Source of the DNA: Pantoea sp. Mb-10
Lineage (GTDB): Bacteria > Pseudomonadota > Gammaproteobacteria > Enterobacterales > Enterobacteriaceae
Assembly (NCBI RefSeq): GCF_021272205.1
Contig: NZ_JAJSDX010000001.1
Coordinates: 372,001-436,000, forward strand
Reading direction: 5' to 3'
DNA: 64,000 bases
Under the pieces are notes generated by a model that saw only the letters and a program-made list of their open reading frames with translations, was not told where the DNA came from and searched no databases. The translations under genes and the position numbers were made by a program. Shown in pieces: positions 9,986 to 19,253 of the stretch (position 1 is the stretch's first letter; every line of letters begins with the position of its first letter).

Positions 9986-11269
9986 ATGACAGATAAAAAA
10001 GTGACGCTAACCCTACAAGACAGCAATGCTATTGAACTGGATGTGATGCAAGGCACGCTGGGACAGGATGTTGTCGATGTCCGCGCTCTTGGTTCAAAAG
10101 GCCTGTTCACCTTCGATCCTGGCTTCACCTCTACTGCGTCATGCGAATCCAAAATCACCTTTATTGACGGTGACGAAGGCATCCTGTTGCACCGCGGATT
10201 TCCTATTGATCAACTGGCGACACACTCCAATTATCTTGAAGTGTGCTATATCCTGCTGAACGGTGAAGCACCGACGCAGGCACAGTTTGAGGAATTCCGT
10301 ACCACCGTGACGCGTCATACCATGATCCATGAACAAATTACCCGTTTGTTCCACGGTTTCCGTCGCGATTCACACCCCATGGCCGTGATGTGCGGCGTGA
10401 CTGGCGCGCTGGCGGCGTTCTATCACGATTCATTAGACGTGAACATTGAGCGTCATCGCGAAATCGCCGCGTTCCGTCTGCTGTCTAAAATGCCGACCAT
10501 GGCTGCCATGTGTTACAAGTATTCCATTGGCCAGCCGTTTGTTTATCCGCGTAACGATCTCTCTTATGCGGGTAACTTCCTGCACATGATGTTCGCGACG
10601 CCGTGTGAAGAGTACAAAGTGAATCCGGTGCTGGAACGCGCGATGGACCGCATCCTGATCCTTCATGCCGATCACGAGCAAAACGCGTCCACCTCTACCG
10701 TACGTACCGCTGGCTCATCAGGCGCAAACCCGTTCGCCTGTATTGCGGCAGGTATTGCTTCGCTGTGGGGACCGGCGCACGGCGGTGCCAACGAAGCGAC
10801 GCTGCGTATGCTCGAAGAGATCAGCACGGTCGATCATATCCCAGAGTTTGTCCGCCGCGCCAAAGACAAGAACGATTCCTTCCGCCTGATGGGCTTTGGT
10901 CATCGCGTTTACAAAAACTATGACCCGCGTGCCACCGTGATGCGTGAAACCTGTCACGAAGTATTGAACGAACTGGGTATGAAAGACGATCTGCTGGAAG
11001 TGGCGATGGAGCTGGAGCACATTGCACTCAACGATCCGTACTTCATTGAGCGCAAACTGTATCCAAACGTCGATTTCTATTCCGGTATCATCCTGAAAGC
11101 CATGGGTATTCCGTCGTCCATGTTTACCGTTATTTTCGCCATGGCGCGCACGGTAGGCTGGATTGCGCACTGGAAAGAGATGCACGACGAAGGCATGAAA
11201 ATTGCGCGTCCACGTCAGCTTTACACCGGCTATACCGAGCGCGAGTTCACGTCAGCGCTGAAAAAATAA
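9986..11269 (+). CDS. gltA: Citrate synthase (type II)
   Basis: The 427-residue hexameric, NADH-sensitive citrate synthase condenses oxaloacetate with acetyl-CoA. The catalytic triad His265 (GPAHGGANE), His306 ([14 protein letters not shown]) and Asp363 (NVDFYSG) is intact. Cys207 in ATPCEEY corresponds to the NADH-site cysteine of the E. coli enzyme. The ATG at 9986 follows a GGAGACGAAAA ribosome-binding region. The gene is divergent from sdhC and converges on nei with only a shared hairpin between them. Confidence 0.98.
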   Translation: MTDKKVTLTLQDSNAIELDVMQGTLGQDVVDVRALGSKGLFTFDPGFTSTASCESKITFIDGDEGILLHRGFPIDQLATHSNYLEVCYILLNGEAPTQAQFEEFRTTVTRHTMIHEQITRLFHGFRRDSHPMAVMCGVTGALAAFYHDSLDVNIERHREIAAFRLLSKMPTMAAMCYKYSIGQPFVYPRNDLSYAGNFLHMMFATPCEEYKVNPVLERAMDRILILHADHEQNASTSTVRTAGSSGANPFACIAAGIASLWGPAHGGANEATLRMLEEISTVDHIPEFVRRAKDKNDSFRLMGFGHRVYKNYDPRATVMRETCHEVLNELGMKDDLLEVAMELEHIALNDPYFIERKLYPNVDFYSGIILKAMGIPSSMFTVIFAMARTVGWIAHWKEMHDEGMKIARPRQLYTGYTEREFTSALKK

Positions 11270-11274
11270 TCACT

Positions 11275-11296
11275 CAGGGCGGGTTATCCCGCCCTG
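11275..11296. terminator. Shared hairpin terminator of gltA and nei
   Basis: CAGGGCGGG-TTAT-CCCGCCCTG forms a 9-bp GC-rich stem with a 4-nt loop in the 28-bp gap between the convergent gltA and nei stop codons. The plus side lacks a strong T-run (CTTACTTCT). The minus side has six Ts, but about 8 nt after the stem. Confidence 0.7.
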
Positions 11297-11297
11297 C

Positions 11298-12086
11298 TTA
11301 CTTCTGGCATCCCGGACACCAGTAAAAAGGCCGCGATGACAGCACGCCCTTCTCAATAACACTTCCGCAGCGTCGGCACGTTTTGCCTTGTCGATGAAAA
11401 ACCTCAAAGCGAAATGCCGCCTCGGCATGATACTTTTTCATACTGCCCCGCATTTTGTACGACAAACGCGGTACAGCCAGCATCGCCTGACTGAGACGAT
11501 CCAGCTGCGTTTCATTTAAATCCTGCGCCCGATGCTGCGCCAGCAATTCCGCATGCCATAAGATTTCCACGCGCAAATAATTGCCCAGCCCGGCCAGAAA
11601 AGCCTGGTCCAGCAGCAACCCACTAAACTGGCGGCGGCGAAACTGTGCGGAGAGTAAACGTTCGCGCACCGCTTGCTCGGTGAGCGTGGCATCCAGCACG
11701 TCCGGACCGACGCGCTGCAGAAAAGGGTGCGCCGCAAGCGTATCGGCATTCAATAACGCAATGTCAGAGGCGCTATAAAGCAAAATTGTCTGATCCGCGT
11801 TCGCCAGGCGCACCCGCAGCTGCCGATTCGTTTGCAGTTCAGTGCCAGTAGGGACGACGCGCCACACGCCATAAAGCTGATTATGGCTGTATAACGTCAA
11901 CCCGTTGGAGAAGTGCGTCAGCAGCGCCTTTCCACGCGTCTCAAAAGCATTAATCGTTTCCCCTAATAGCGCGGGCTCATAGGTTTTTAGCTGGGGAAAC
12001 GCAAACCACACGTCGATAAGCGGCTTGTCACTCATCGCCGCCGCCAGCTGATCCGCCGCGCGGCGGATCTCCGGTCCTTCAGGCAT
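11298..12086 (-). CDS. nei: Endonuclease VIII (DNA glycosylase/AP lyase)
   Basis: The 262-residue Fpg/Nei-family enzyme excises oxidised pyrimidines and cleaves AP sites. It begins [14 protein letters not shown], so the catalytic N-terminal proline (Pro2 after Met removal) and Glu3 are present. The helix-two-turn-helix region lies around 150-170 ([12 protein letters not shown]). A C-terminal zinc finger uses Cys237, Cys240, Cys257 and Cys260 (CRRCG, CPGC). The gene is 11 bp after pcp on the same strand, so it is probably the last gene of the pyroglutamate cluster transcript. Confidence 0.96.
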   Translation of the reverse strand: MPEGPEIRRAADQLAAAMSDKPLIDVWFAFPQLKTYEPALLGETINAFETRGKALLTHFSNGLTLYSHNQLYGVWRVVPTGTELQTNRQLRVRLANADQTILLYSASDIALLNADTLAAHPFLQRVGPDVLDATLTEQAVRERLLSAQFRRRQFSGLLLDQAFLAGLGNYLRVEILWHAELLAQHRAQDLNETQLDRLSQAMLAVPRLSYKMRGSMKKYHAEAAFRFEVFHRQGKTCRRCGSVIEKGVLSSRPFYWCPGCQK

Positions 12087-12097
12087 AACGGCTCCTG

Positions 12098-12745
12098 TTA
12101 ATGCGTCGCACCGCCTGAGGCGCGAATATCCTGATGAGTGCGCAGTATCACGCGCAATGTGGTTTCCAGGGCCTGGATAACCGTGGCGCTGGCCATACTG
12201 GGCGCGCCTGCGTGATGGACAGCCTGCTCCGGCATATAGGGAATGTGCAGGAAGCCCCCGCGGGCTGTGCTCTGCGTCGTGTTGATCCAGTGCAGCAGAC
12301 GATACATAACGTGATTACAGGTAAAGGTCCCTGCGGTTTGTGAGACCGACGCGGGCACGCCCGTCTGCTTTAACGCCGCCACGATCGCCTTGATCGGGAG
12401 CGTCGCAAAGTAGGCGGCGGGACCGTCGGCCACGATAGGTTGATCGATAGGCTGCTGCTGCGCATTATCAGGAATGCGGGCGTCATCTACGTTGATCGCC
12501 ACGCGTTCTACCGTGATGTCGCTGCGCCCGCCTGCCTGCCCTACGCTCAAAATGAGATCGGGCTTCAGCGCATCTAAGGCCTCTTGCAGCACGTCGCCAC
12601 AGGTGGCGAATACCACCGGGAGCTGCCGAACCTCAATCCGCGCACCGTCGATCACCTGGCCTTCAAAGCGGCGCACGGCTTCCCAAGAAGGATTGAGCAC
12701 TTCGCCACCGAAAGGTTCAAAGGCGGTCAGTAATACCGTTTTCAT
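12098..12745 (-). CDS. pcp: Pyrrolidone-carboxylate (pyroglutamyl) peptidase I
   Basis: The 215-residue cysteine peptidase of family C15 removes N-terminal pyroglutamate (5-oxoproline) from peptides. It starts [20 protein letters not shown]. The triad appears as Glu80 (SDITVERVA), Cys143 ([10 protein letters not shown]) and His167 (GFLHIPYMP). It lies 7 bp after the DUF979 gene and 11 bp before nei. Release of 5-oxoproline by Pcp would feed the PxpABC 5-oxoprolinase encoded just upstream, which is good context for the function. Confidence 0.96.
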   Translation of the reverse strand: MKTVLLTAFEPFGGEVLNPSWEAVRRFEGQVIDGARIEVRQLPVVFATCGDVLQEALDALKPDLILSVGQAGGRSDITVERVAINVDDARIPDNAQQQPIDQPIVADGPAAYFATLPIKAIVAALKQTGVPASVSQTAGTFTCNHVMYRLLHWINTTQSTARGGFLHIPYMPEQAVHHAGAPSMASATVIQALETTLRVILRTHQDIRASGGATH

Positions 12746-12752
12746 GGCAACC

Positions 12753-13769
12753 TCACAGGAACATCATGAACCAGAGCAGGAAAATATTTATCACCAACAG
12801 TAGCACACCGGTAGGGATCTGGGCTTTGATCACCGCGTTTCGATCGGGCAGCTCCAGCAGTCGCGCCGGCACAATGTTAAAATTGGCCGCCATCGGCGTC
12901 ATCAGTGTGCCACAGTAGCCCGAAAACATCCCGATTGCCGCCATTACCGCCGGATTGCCGCCGTGCTGTAATACCAGAATGGGAATACCGATGCCCGCCG
13001 TCACGATAGGAAATGCGGCAAAAGCGTTGCCCATAATCATGGTCAACAGCGCCATACCGATGGCGTACACGGCAACCGCCACCAGCCGATTATTCACCGC
13101 CAGATAATGCTCGGTAAGATGTGAAATAGTCGTTCCGACCCCCGCAGTGGTAAACAACAACCCCAGCGTCGCCAAAATTTGCGGCAAAATAAACGCCCAG
13201 CCCACTGCATCCAGCAGCCGCCGCGTTTCCTGCATCGACTGCAGCGGCTTTTCCTGCGTAAATTTTAGCGCCAACAGCCAACCCAGCAGACAGCCTACCA
13301 TCATCGAAAACAGCGTGACCAAGGTGGCGTGGTTGCCCGGCCCAAATACACGCGTTTGCAGATCGGGCAGGTGATTAAACGCCAGAACACCGAGTACGGT
13401 GACAACAGGAATCGCCAACGCGGGCAGGAACAGTTTGTTGCCAAGTCGCTGCGCGCTCGCCTCTTTTTGCGTATCACTGCGCTCCGCGTAGCTTCCCAAG
13501 CGCACGCCGCCAAACCCGGCAATTAACGCCATGATCACCACTGCAATCCCCACGCCAATATTCAGCGCACGTTTGCCCTGTGCGGCATCGTCCGCCCACT
13601 GTGCCGCGAACGCGTAGGCCCCGTCTCCAATCAGGAAGATCAGACCATAGAGCGCCCAGAATAGCCCCGTCGTGAAACGCCGAGGGTTCGCTTTATCACG
13701 CCACGACAGCAGCGCCACCATCAGCAAGATCGCGCCGGCCAGCCACATTAAATACTGTTGTTCAAACAT
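12753..13769 (-). CDS. DUF979 family membrane protein, candidate permease subunit
   Basis: The 338-residue, very hydrophobic protein appears to have about nine to ten transmembrane segments (for example [17 protein letters not shown] at the N-terminus and [16 protein letters not shown] at the C-terminus). I recognise the DUF979 family. I know of no proven substrate. It overlaps the upstream DUF969 gene by one base (TAATG), and pcp follows after 7 bp, so the two membrane proteins are probably made in equal amounts. From context a role in uptake of pyroglutamate or pyroglutamyl peptides is a reasonable inference, not an observation. Confidence 0.85.
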   Translation of the reverse strand: MFEQQYLMWLAGAILLMVALLSWRDKANPRRFTTGLFWALYGLIFLIGDGAYAFAAQWADDAAQGKRALNIGVGIAVVIMALIAGFGGVRLGSYAERSDTQKEASAQRLGNKLFLPALAIPVVTVLGVLAFNHLPDLQTRVFGPGNHATLVTLFSMMVGCLLGWLLALKFTQEKPLQSMQETRRLLDAVGWAFILPQILATLGLLFTTAGVGTTISHLTEHYLAVNNRLVAVAVYAIGMALLTMIMGNAFAAFPIVTAGIGIPILVLQHGGNPAVMAAIGMFSGYCGTLMTPMAANFNIVPARLLELPDRNAVIKAQIPTGVLLLVINIFLLWFMMFL

Positions 13770-14497
13770 TATTTCTCTCCTCTGGCGTGCAGCGCCTGCT
13801 GGTTAAGCGCACCGAGTTCACGTGCCAGTTGGCGATCCAGGCGGATCAGGCGGGCGGAATGAATGAGGAAGGCGCAAATCGCAGTGGGAATGCCCCACAG
13901 CGCGATGTGTAACGGTTCCGTGCTGATGCCTGCCGATTCCTGCATAAAGTTGTGCATAAAAATAATGGCACCAAACGCGACAAAAATGTCTTCGCCAAAA
14001 AACAGGCCCACGTTATCCGTTGCGGCAGACATGGCGCGCAGGCGTTGGCGTACCGCGGGTGATATCTCACCGTAGCGGTTTTCGGTTGCGCCTTCCGCCA
14101 TCGGTGCCAGCAACGGGCGTACCATCTGCGGATGACCGCCGAGGCTGGTCAGCCCCAGCGCGGCCGTGAGTTCACGTACCAGCAGATACACGATCAGCAG
14201 CCGCCCCGCCGTGGCGGTTTTGATCTGCGCGATCCAGGTTTGCGCCCGCTGTTTCAGACCATGGCGCTCCAGTAGACCGATAACCGCGAGCGGCAGCAGC
14301 AAGATCAACGGCAGATTGCGGGTATTCAAAAAGCCCGCGCCCAGCTTCTCTAAAATGTCGGCGATGGGCATATTTGCCGCAATACCGGTGACAAACCCGG
14401 CCACGATCACCACTAAAACCGGGTTAAAACGTAAAACAAAGCCCAACACGATGGCCGCGATGCCGAGCAATGGCCAAAGATTAACGACGCTCTCCAT
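13769..14497 (-). CDS. DUF969 family membrane protein, candidate permease subunit
   Basis: The 242-residue inner-membrane protein has several hydrophobic helices (LWPLLGIAAIVLGFVL, VLVVIVAGFVTGIAA, LPLILLLPLAVIGLL). A conserved-looking polar loop, LGGHPQMVRPLLAPMAEGA, sits near its middle. It is the partner of the DUF979 protein with which it overlaps by one base. Its ATG lies only 22 nt after a strong intrinsic terminator that separates it from pxpA. Function is unproven. Position between pxpA and pcp suggests transport of 5-oxoproline or its peptides. Confidence 0.85.
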   Translation of the reverse strand: MESVVNLWPLLGIAAIVLGFVLRFNPVLVVIVAGFVTGIAANMPIADILEKLGAGFLNTRNLPLILLLPLAVIGLLERHGLKQRAQTWIAQIKTATAGRLLIVYLLVRELTAALGLTSLGGHPQMVRPLLAPMAEGATENRYGEISPAVRQRLRAMSAATDNVGLFFGEDIFVAFGAIIFMHNFMQESAGISTEPLHIALWGIPTAICAFLIHSARLIRLDRQLARELGALNQQALHARGEK

Positions 14498-14519
14498 GGT
14501 TTTCCCCTGATGAACAATG

Positions 14520-14545
14520 AAAAAGCCCGGCCATCAGGCCGGGCG
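14520..14545 (-). terminator. Intrinsic terminator between pxpA and DUF969
   Basis: On the minus strand GCCCGGCC-TGAT-GGCCGGGC is followed at once by six Ts, a textbook rho-independent terminator. It lies 9 bp after the pxpA stop and 22 bp before the DUF969 start. Because no promoter fits in those 22 bp, it probably works as a partial terminator or attenuator inside the cluster. Confidence 0.85.
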
Positions 14546-14554
14546 ACTAATACA

Positions 14555-15295
14555 TTATGATGCGCTACTGACTTCAATCTGATGCGTCTCAAAGGCCATG
14601 CGCAGCGCACGCGCGAACGCCAGTGCGTGCGGCCCATCACCGTGCAGGCAAACGGTTTCCGCATTCACATTCACCCACTCGCCGCTGACGCTTTTCACCT
14701 GGCGCTGTTGCACCATCGCCAGCGTCTGTGCCAGCGCCTGTTCGGCATCGTCGATCATCGCGCCGGACTGACCGCGCGGCACTAGCGCGCCACTGGACAA
14801 ATAGCCGCGGTCAGCAAACACCTCTTCGCGCGTGCGAAGCCCGTAATGCGCACCGGCGGCGATCAGCGCGCTACCCGCCAACCCCACCAGCAGCAGCGCC
14901 GGATCGATGGCGTACACCGCGCGGGCGATGGCATCCGCCAGCGTCCGATCGGCGGCAGCCTGGTTGTACAACATGCCGTGTGGCTTGACGTGTACCAAGC
15001 GTGTGCCCTCACTTTCGGCTATGTTTTTCAATGCGCCGATCTGATACAGCATCTGCGCGTAAACCGTTTCTGGCGGCAATTGCATTGCGCTGCGACCAAA
15101 ATTTTCGCGATCGGGAAAGCTGGGATGGGCGCCGACTGCCACGCCAGACGCCTTCGCCCAGCGCACGGATTGCAGCATCGTGATTGCATCACCCGCGTGA
15201 AAACCGCAGGCAATATTCGCAGAGCTCACCAGCGCTAACAGCGCACGATCGCTCTCACTTCCTTCACCGAGGTCGGCATTAAGATCAATCTTCAT
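14555..15295 (-). CDS. pxpA: 5-oxoprolinase (ATP-hydrolysing) subunit A
   Basis: The 246-residue LamB/YcsF-family protein has the typical start [20 protein letters not shown] and the FHAGDA motif. With PxpB and PxpC it opens 5-oxoproline to glutamate using ATP. The frame runs 60 codons further upstream, but those residues fall inside pxpC and do not resemble the family, so I use the ATG at 15295. It overlaps pxpC by 11 bp. Formerly called ybgL in E. coli. Confidence 0.95.
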   Translation of the reverse strand: MKIDLNADLGEGSESDRALLALVSSANIACGFHAGDAITMLQSVRWAKASGVAVGAHPSFPDRENFGRSAMQLPPETVYAQMLYQIGALKNIAESEGTRLVHVKPHGMLYNQAAADRTLADAIARAVYAIDPALLLVGLAGSALIAAGAHYGLRTREEVFADRGYLSSGALVPRGQSGAMIDDAEQALAQTLAMVQQRQVKSVSGEWVNVNAETVCLHGDGPHALAFARALRMAFETHQIEVSSAS

Positions 15296-16217
15296 GTGAC
15301 AGTCCCCAAGCAATATGATCAAGGGCGCGCTGCTGCTGCTGCATGGCAAGCCGCGCCTCATCCAGCGTGCAGTGGATAAAATGAATGGGATCGCCAAGTC
15401 GTATCTGCGCCAAATGGTAGAGATCGGCTTCAATGACGCAGGCGATACGCGGATACCCCCCCGTGGTCTGCGCATCTGCCATCAGAACGATAGGCGATCC
15501 CTGCGGCGGCACCTGAACCACGCCGGGAACCAGGCCATGCGACAGCATCTCCCTGGGTGCATCCAACGTCAGTTCTCGTCCCTGTAAGCGATAACCCATA
15601 CGATTGCTTTGTGGACTGAGCTTCCACGGCGTGCGCCAGAACGCTTCCTGCGATTCATGGCTAAAGGCGGTGTATTCTGGCCCAGGCAGCGTGCGCAGGC
15701 GATTACCCCACAGCAGCTGGCGCACGCCCGCCTTGCGGGTAAAGCGTCTCGTCGGCTTGCCCAGCGGCAACCTGTCGCCATCCTGCAACTTACGTCCCTG
15801 CCAGCCGCCAAAGCCGGCTTTGAGATCGGTGCTGGATGAACCGAGCATCTCCTCCATCGCCAATCCACCGTCGATAGCCAAATAGCTACGCATACCGCTT
15901 ACGGGTGTGCCCAGCGTCAAGACTTGACCTTTTTTTACCGGCCAGCGCCAGCCCGTCCACACCGGTTTGCCATCCAGCTCCGCCTGGCAATCCGCGCCGG
16001 TTAACGCAAACCAGCCCGCCCGCCTGAACTCGGCTTTGAACTGGCCCAGCACGATCTCCAGTACCGCACCGCTCTCTGGATTACCCACCAGCAAATTGGC
16101 GGTGCGCATGGAGGGTCGATCGAGTGCGCCACTGAGGCTAATACCAAACTGTCGCCAACCGGGTCGACCACCGTCCTGTACCGAGGTCATGAGTCCTGCG
16201 CGTAAAACAGTTAGCAT
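15285..16217 (-). CDS. pxpC: 5-oxoprolinase subunit C
   Basis: The 310-residue protein belongs to the biotin-dependent carboxyltransferase/allophanate-hydrolase-like family. It starts [20 protein letters not shown] and has the conserved [13 protein letters not shown] segment and the [19 protein letters not shown] stretch. It forms the ATP-dependent 5-oxoprolinase with PxpA and PxpB. It overlaps pxpB by 7 bp and pxpA by 11 bp, so the three subunits are translationally coupled. Formerly ybgK. Confidence 0.95.
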   Translation of the reverse strand: MLTVLRAGLMTSVQDGGRPGWRQFGISLSGALDRPSMRTANLLVGNPESGAVLEIVLGQFKAEFRRAGWFALTGADCQAELDGKPVWTGWRWPVKKGQVLTLGTPVSGMRSYLAIDGGLAMEEMLGSSSTDLKAGFGGWQGRKLQDGDRLPLGKPTRRFTRKAGVRQLLWGNRLRTLPGPEYTAFSHESQEAFWRTPWKLSPQSNRMGYRLQGRELTLDAPREMLSHGLVPGVVQVPPQGSPIVLMADAQTTGGYPRIACVIEADLYHLAQIRLGDPIHFIHCTLDEARLAMQQQQRALDHIAWGLSHED

Positions 16218-16867
16218 ATGCCCTCCTTTTGCGGCACAAAGCGCACGCTATCGCCGGGACGTAGCAGCGTGGGCGGCTGCTGGCGCGGATCAAACAGCGC
16301 AAGCGGTGTATGCCCAATCAGCTGCCAGCCCCCCGGCGCCGCCAGCGGATAAATGCCCGTCTGGCTACCGCCGATTCCCACCGAGCCCTGCGGCACGCTG
16401 AGTCTTGGCTCGGCCCGGCGCGGCGTATGCAACCGTTCATCTAGTCCCCCCAGATAGGGAAAACCCGGCTGGAAGCCAATAAAGTAGACCACGTAGTCAA
16501 TGCTGCTGTGTAGCGCCACCGCCTGCTCTACTGATAAGCCGGCATGTTCTGCTACCCACGGCAGATCGGGTCCCTGTGGTCCACCGTACACCACAGGGAT
16601 CTCCACGCGCTGCGACTCCGGCTGTTGTGTTTCACTCTCTTCCCACCAGCGCTGTAAGCGCTCAACGGTCTCCTGCGCGTTATGCTGCGGATCGCGCAGT
16701 AACAGCGTCAGGTTATTCATCCCTGGGATCGCTTCTTCTATCTGCGCATTGTGCTGTAGCTGCTGGCAAAGCCCCCAAATACGCTGCTGGCTGCTTAGCG
16801 ACAGCGGGGGTTCCAGCTCCAGCACCACGGCGCGTTCGCCCAGTAGATAACACCGTGCTCGTTGCAA
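16211..16867 (-). CDS. pxpB: 5-oxoprolinase subunit B
   Basis: The 218-residue KipI-like/allophanate hydrolase subunit 1 family protein starts [20 protein letters not shown] and holds [13 protein letters not shown] and the [11 protein letters not shown] motif. It is the first gene of the pxpB-pxpC-pxpA operon. Formerly ybgJ. The 185 bp upstream, before ybgI, hold two inverted repeats and should contain the operon promoter, which I could not fix by eye. Confidence 0.95.
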   Translation of the reverse strand: MQRARCYLLGERAVVLELEPPLSLSSQQRIWGLCQQLQHNAQIEEAIPGMNNLTLLLRDPQHNAQETVERLQRWWEESETQQPESQRVEIPVVYGGPQGPDLPWVAEHAGLSVEQAVALHSSIDYVVYFIGFQPGFPYLGGLDERLHTPRRAEPRLSVPQGSVGIGGSQTGIYPLAAPGGWQLIGHTPLALFDPRQQPPTLLRPGDSVRFVPQKEGIC

Positions 16868-17013
16868 ACCTGACCTCCTGGTGATGTTAAAAGCGCGCGC
16901 AAGCTACTGGCGCAAAAAGAAATAAATAATTGATATGACAATAGGCGGCAGGTAGCAGCCTAAAGGAAAGACACTACGTTATGCGAAAGTGACAGGGATG
17001 TGTCAATGATTTT

Positions 17014-17040
17014 GCGCCTTTAAAACGAGGTTAAAGGCGC
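17014..17040. repeat. Inverted repeat in the ybgI-pxpB gap
   Basis: GCGCCTTTAA (17014-17023) and TTAAAGGCGC (17031-17040) are perfect 10-bp arms around AACGAGG, beginning 13 bp beyond the ybgI stop on the minus strand. No T-run follows on either side. A smaller pair, TGACA/TGTCA, lies at 16991-17006. It may be a ybgI 3'-end hairpin or an operator for pxpBCA. Confidence 0.6.
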
Positions 17041-17052
17041 AGGAGAAGGATT

Positions 17053-17796
17053 TTACGCTGGGTTATCAATGTCAATGAAGGTCACGTCGAGACCGTGTTG
17101 CTGCGCCAACCACTCGCCCAGCGCTTTGATGCCGCCGCGCTCGGTAGCATGGTGTCCAGCCGCGAAAAAGTGAATACCCTGCTCGCGCGCGCTGTGAATA
17201 GTTTGTTCCGACACTTCACCCGTAATAAAGGCATCAACGCCAAACGCGGCCGCGCTGTCAATAAAGCCTTGACCACCGCCGCTGCACCAGGCAATGCGCT
17301 TGATGTGCGCAGGCGCATTATCACCACAATGCAAAGGCGTCCGTCCCAGCTTAACGGCAATTTTTTCGGCCAGCGCCTCACCGCTCAGCGGCTCGACCAG
17401 TTCGCCCCAAGGTACCAAGGGTTGAACCTCGCCTTTGACCTCGATGTCAAAGAGCGCGGCCAATTGAGCGTTGTTGCCCAGTTGCGGATGCGCATCCAGC
17501 GGCAGGTGCCAGCCATACAGGTTAATGTCGTTGGCTAGAAGCGTGCGCAAACGTTGACGCTTCATGCCTTTGATCAGCGGGGATTCGCTTTTCCAAAAAT
17601 AGCCGTGGTGCACCAGCACCGCATCTGCCTGACGTATCACCGCTTCTTCTAACAGCGCCTGGCACGCGGTTACGCCGGTGATCACCGTGCGAATCTCTGC
17701 GCGTCCCTCAACCTGAAGGCCGTTCGGTGCGTAATCGCTAAACGCGCCGGTATTCAGTTTTTGATTAACAATATTTTCTAATTCAAGATTATTCAT
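17053..17796 (-). CDS. ybgI: NIF3-like dinuclear metal-binding hydrolase family protein YbgI
   Basis: The 247-residue Nif3/DUF34 family protein is a toroidal dinuclear-metal protein whose exact reaction remains uncertain. Metal-binding motifs are visible as VLVHHGYFW, LPLDAHPQLGNN and AAGHHATERGG. I prefer the ATG at 17796 (MNNLELENIVNQKL) because it has a CAGGAAA ribosome-binding site and gives the E. coli length. An ATG five codons upstream is the alternative. It follows phrB by 18 bp on the same strand. In E. coli dtpD lies between them. Confidence 0.94.
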   Translation of the reverse strand: MNNLELENIVNQKLNTGAFSDYAPNGLQVEGRAEIRTVITGVTACQALLEEAVIRQADAVLVHHGYFWKSESPLIKGMKRQRLRTLLANDINLYGWHLPLDAHPQLGNNAQLAALFDIEVKGEVQPLVPWGELVEPLSGEALAEKIAVKLGRTPLHCGDNAPAHIKRIAWCSGGGQGFIDSAAAFGVDAFITGEVSEQTIHSAREQGIHFFAAGHHATERGGIKALGEWLAQQHGLDVTFIDIDNPA

Positions 17797-17814
17797 CGCG
17801 GTTTCCTGCACGCC

Positions 17815-19242
17815 TCAGGTCACGCTGCGCGCGTGCTCGAAGGCGTCTAATGTCTTTTTACGTGCATCCTTATGATCAACGATGGGCGCCGGATAATCGA
17901 GCGTCTTGTGATTTTTCTTTGCCCACGCGTGGGGCTGATGAATATCGCTGTCGGGCACACCCTCCAGTTCGGGCAGCCACTGACGGATAAAAGCCCCTTC
18001 GCTGTCAAAGCGTTCGCCTTGCGTCGTGGGATTGAAGATGCGGAAATAGGGCGCGGCATCGGTACCGGTAGAGGCGGCCCACTGCCATCCCCCATTGTTC
18101 GCAGCCAGATCCCCATCAATCAGCTGCTGCATGAAATAGCGCTCGCCTTCGCGCCAGTCGATCAGCAAATCTTTCACTAAAAAGCTGGCGGTAATCATGC
18201 GCAAGCGGTTGTGCATCCAGCCCTGCGCATGCATTTGCCGCATCGCGGCATCCACGATGGGATAACCGGTTTTACCCCGCTGCCACGCCTTGAAATGTGC
18301 GGCATTTTTTTGCCACGGCACATGACGCGTCCAATCGACAAACGGCTGGTGCTTGCACAGCGCGGGATAAGCGACCAGCAGATGCCGATAAAATTCGCGC
18401 CAGATCAGTTCGTTGATCCACGTGAAGGCTTTGCCCCCTTTCAGCGCATCCGGATGCTCCGTTAGCACGCGGTGCAAACATTGACGGGGTGAAAGCACGC
18501 CGGTGGCAAGATAGGCAGACAGGCGGCTGGTCCTGTCCAGGGCCGGCAGATCGCGCTGCGCCGGATAGTCCATCACCGCCGTTTTTGCGAAGTGGCGCAG
18601 TTTTTTCAAGGCCGCCTCCTCGCCTGCCGGGAACAGGGTGGCATCAACGTCCTCTGAGGCATAATCGAAAGCAGGAATCGCTTTTGCCGGTTTAAGCGGT
18701 GCGCCGCTGCGCGCTTTGGGCGCGTGGACGCACTCGGGCATCCCCTGCTCAAGGCGCTTCACAAACGCTTTACTGAACGGTGTAAAGACCTTAAACATCT
18801 CTCCACTGCCGGTTTGCACGCTGCCGGGCGGCAGCAGTAGGCTGTCATCAAACCCCTGACAAATCACGCCCTGTGCATCAAGACGCTTTTCCGCCGCCGC
18901 GTCGCGCTGACGCTCGTTAAATTCATACTGATAGTTATAAAAAAGCCGGTCAACCTTGTGCTGTTCACAGAAGTGGCAGAGGTAGTCCACCGATGCGGAA
19001 AAATCGTCGCACTGGTGATAGGCGAGCTCGATGCCGCGCTCGGCCAGCGCGGTTTGCAAATGGCACAGGTTTTGGTGAATGAACACCGCTTGCTTGGGTG
19101 ACATGTGATGCTGCTGCCACTGTCCGGGCGTCGCAATAAATAGCGCAATAACATGGGCATCGCTATCTCTGCATGCCGCAGCAAGCGCGGTATTGTCGTT
19201 GATGCGCAGATCGTTACGCAGCCAGAGTAAATGGGTCGACAT
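17815..19242 (-). CDS. phrB: Deoxyribodipyrimidine photolyase
   Basis: The 475-residue class I CPD photolyase (E. coli 472) starts MSTHLLWLRNDLRINDNTAL. An N-terminal alpha/beta antenna-binding domain is followed by the helical FAD domain with NELIWREFYRHLL, WQRGKTGYPIVDAAMRQM and the NNGGWQWAASTGTDAAPYFR stretch typical of the catalytic site. It repairs cyclobutane pyrimidine dimers using blue light. It is 11 bp after ybgA, so the two are probably cotranscribed, with a shared light or UV context. Confidence 0.97.
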   Translation of the reverse strand: MSTHLLWLRNDLRINDNTALAAACRDSDAHVIALFIATPGQWQQHHMSPKQAVFIHQNLCHLQTALAERGIELAYHQCDDFSASVDYLCHFCEQHKVDRLFYNYQYEFNERQRDAAAEKRLDAQGVICQGFDDSLLLPPGSVQTGSGEMFKVFTPFSKAFVKRLEQGMPECVHAPKARSGAPLKPAKAIPAFDYASEDVDATLFPAGEEAALKKLRHFAKTAVMDYPAQRDLPALDRTSRLSAYLATGVLSPRQCLHRVLTEHPDALKGGKAFTWINELIWREFYRHLLVAYPALCKHQPFVDWTRHVPWQKNAAHFKAWQRGKTGYPIVDAAMRQMHAQGWMHNRLRMITASFLVKDLLIDWREGERYFMQQLIDGDLAANNGGWQWAASTGTDAAPYFRIFNPTTQGERFDSEGAFIRQWLPELEGVPDSDIHQPHAWAKKNHKTLDYPAPIVDHKDARKKTLDAFEHARSVT

Positions 19243-19253
19243 ACTGGCCCTCT

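Noticed and set aside
15296-15475. 60-codon N-terminal extension of pxpA
   Set aside because: It lies inside pxpC and has no similarity to the family; the ATG at 15295 starts with the conserved [12 protein letters not shown].
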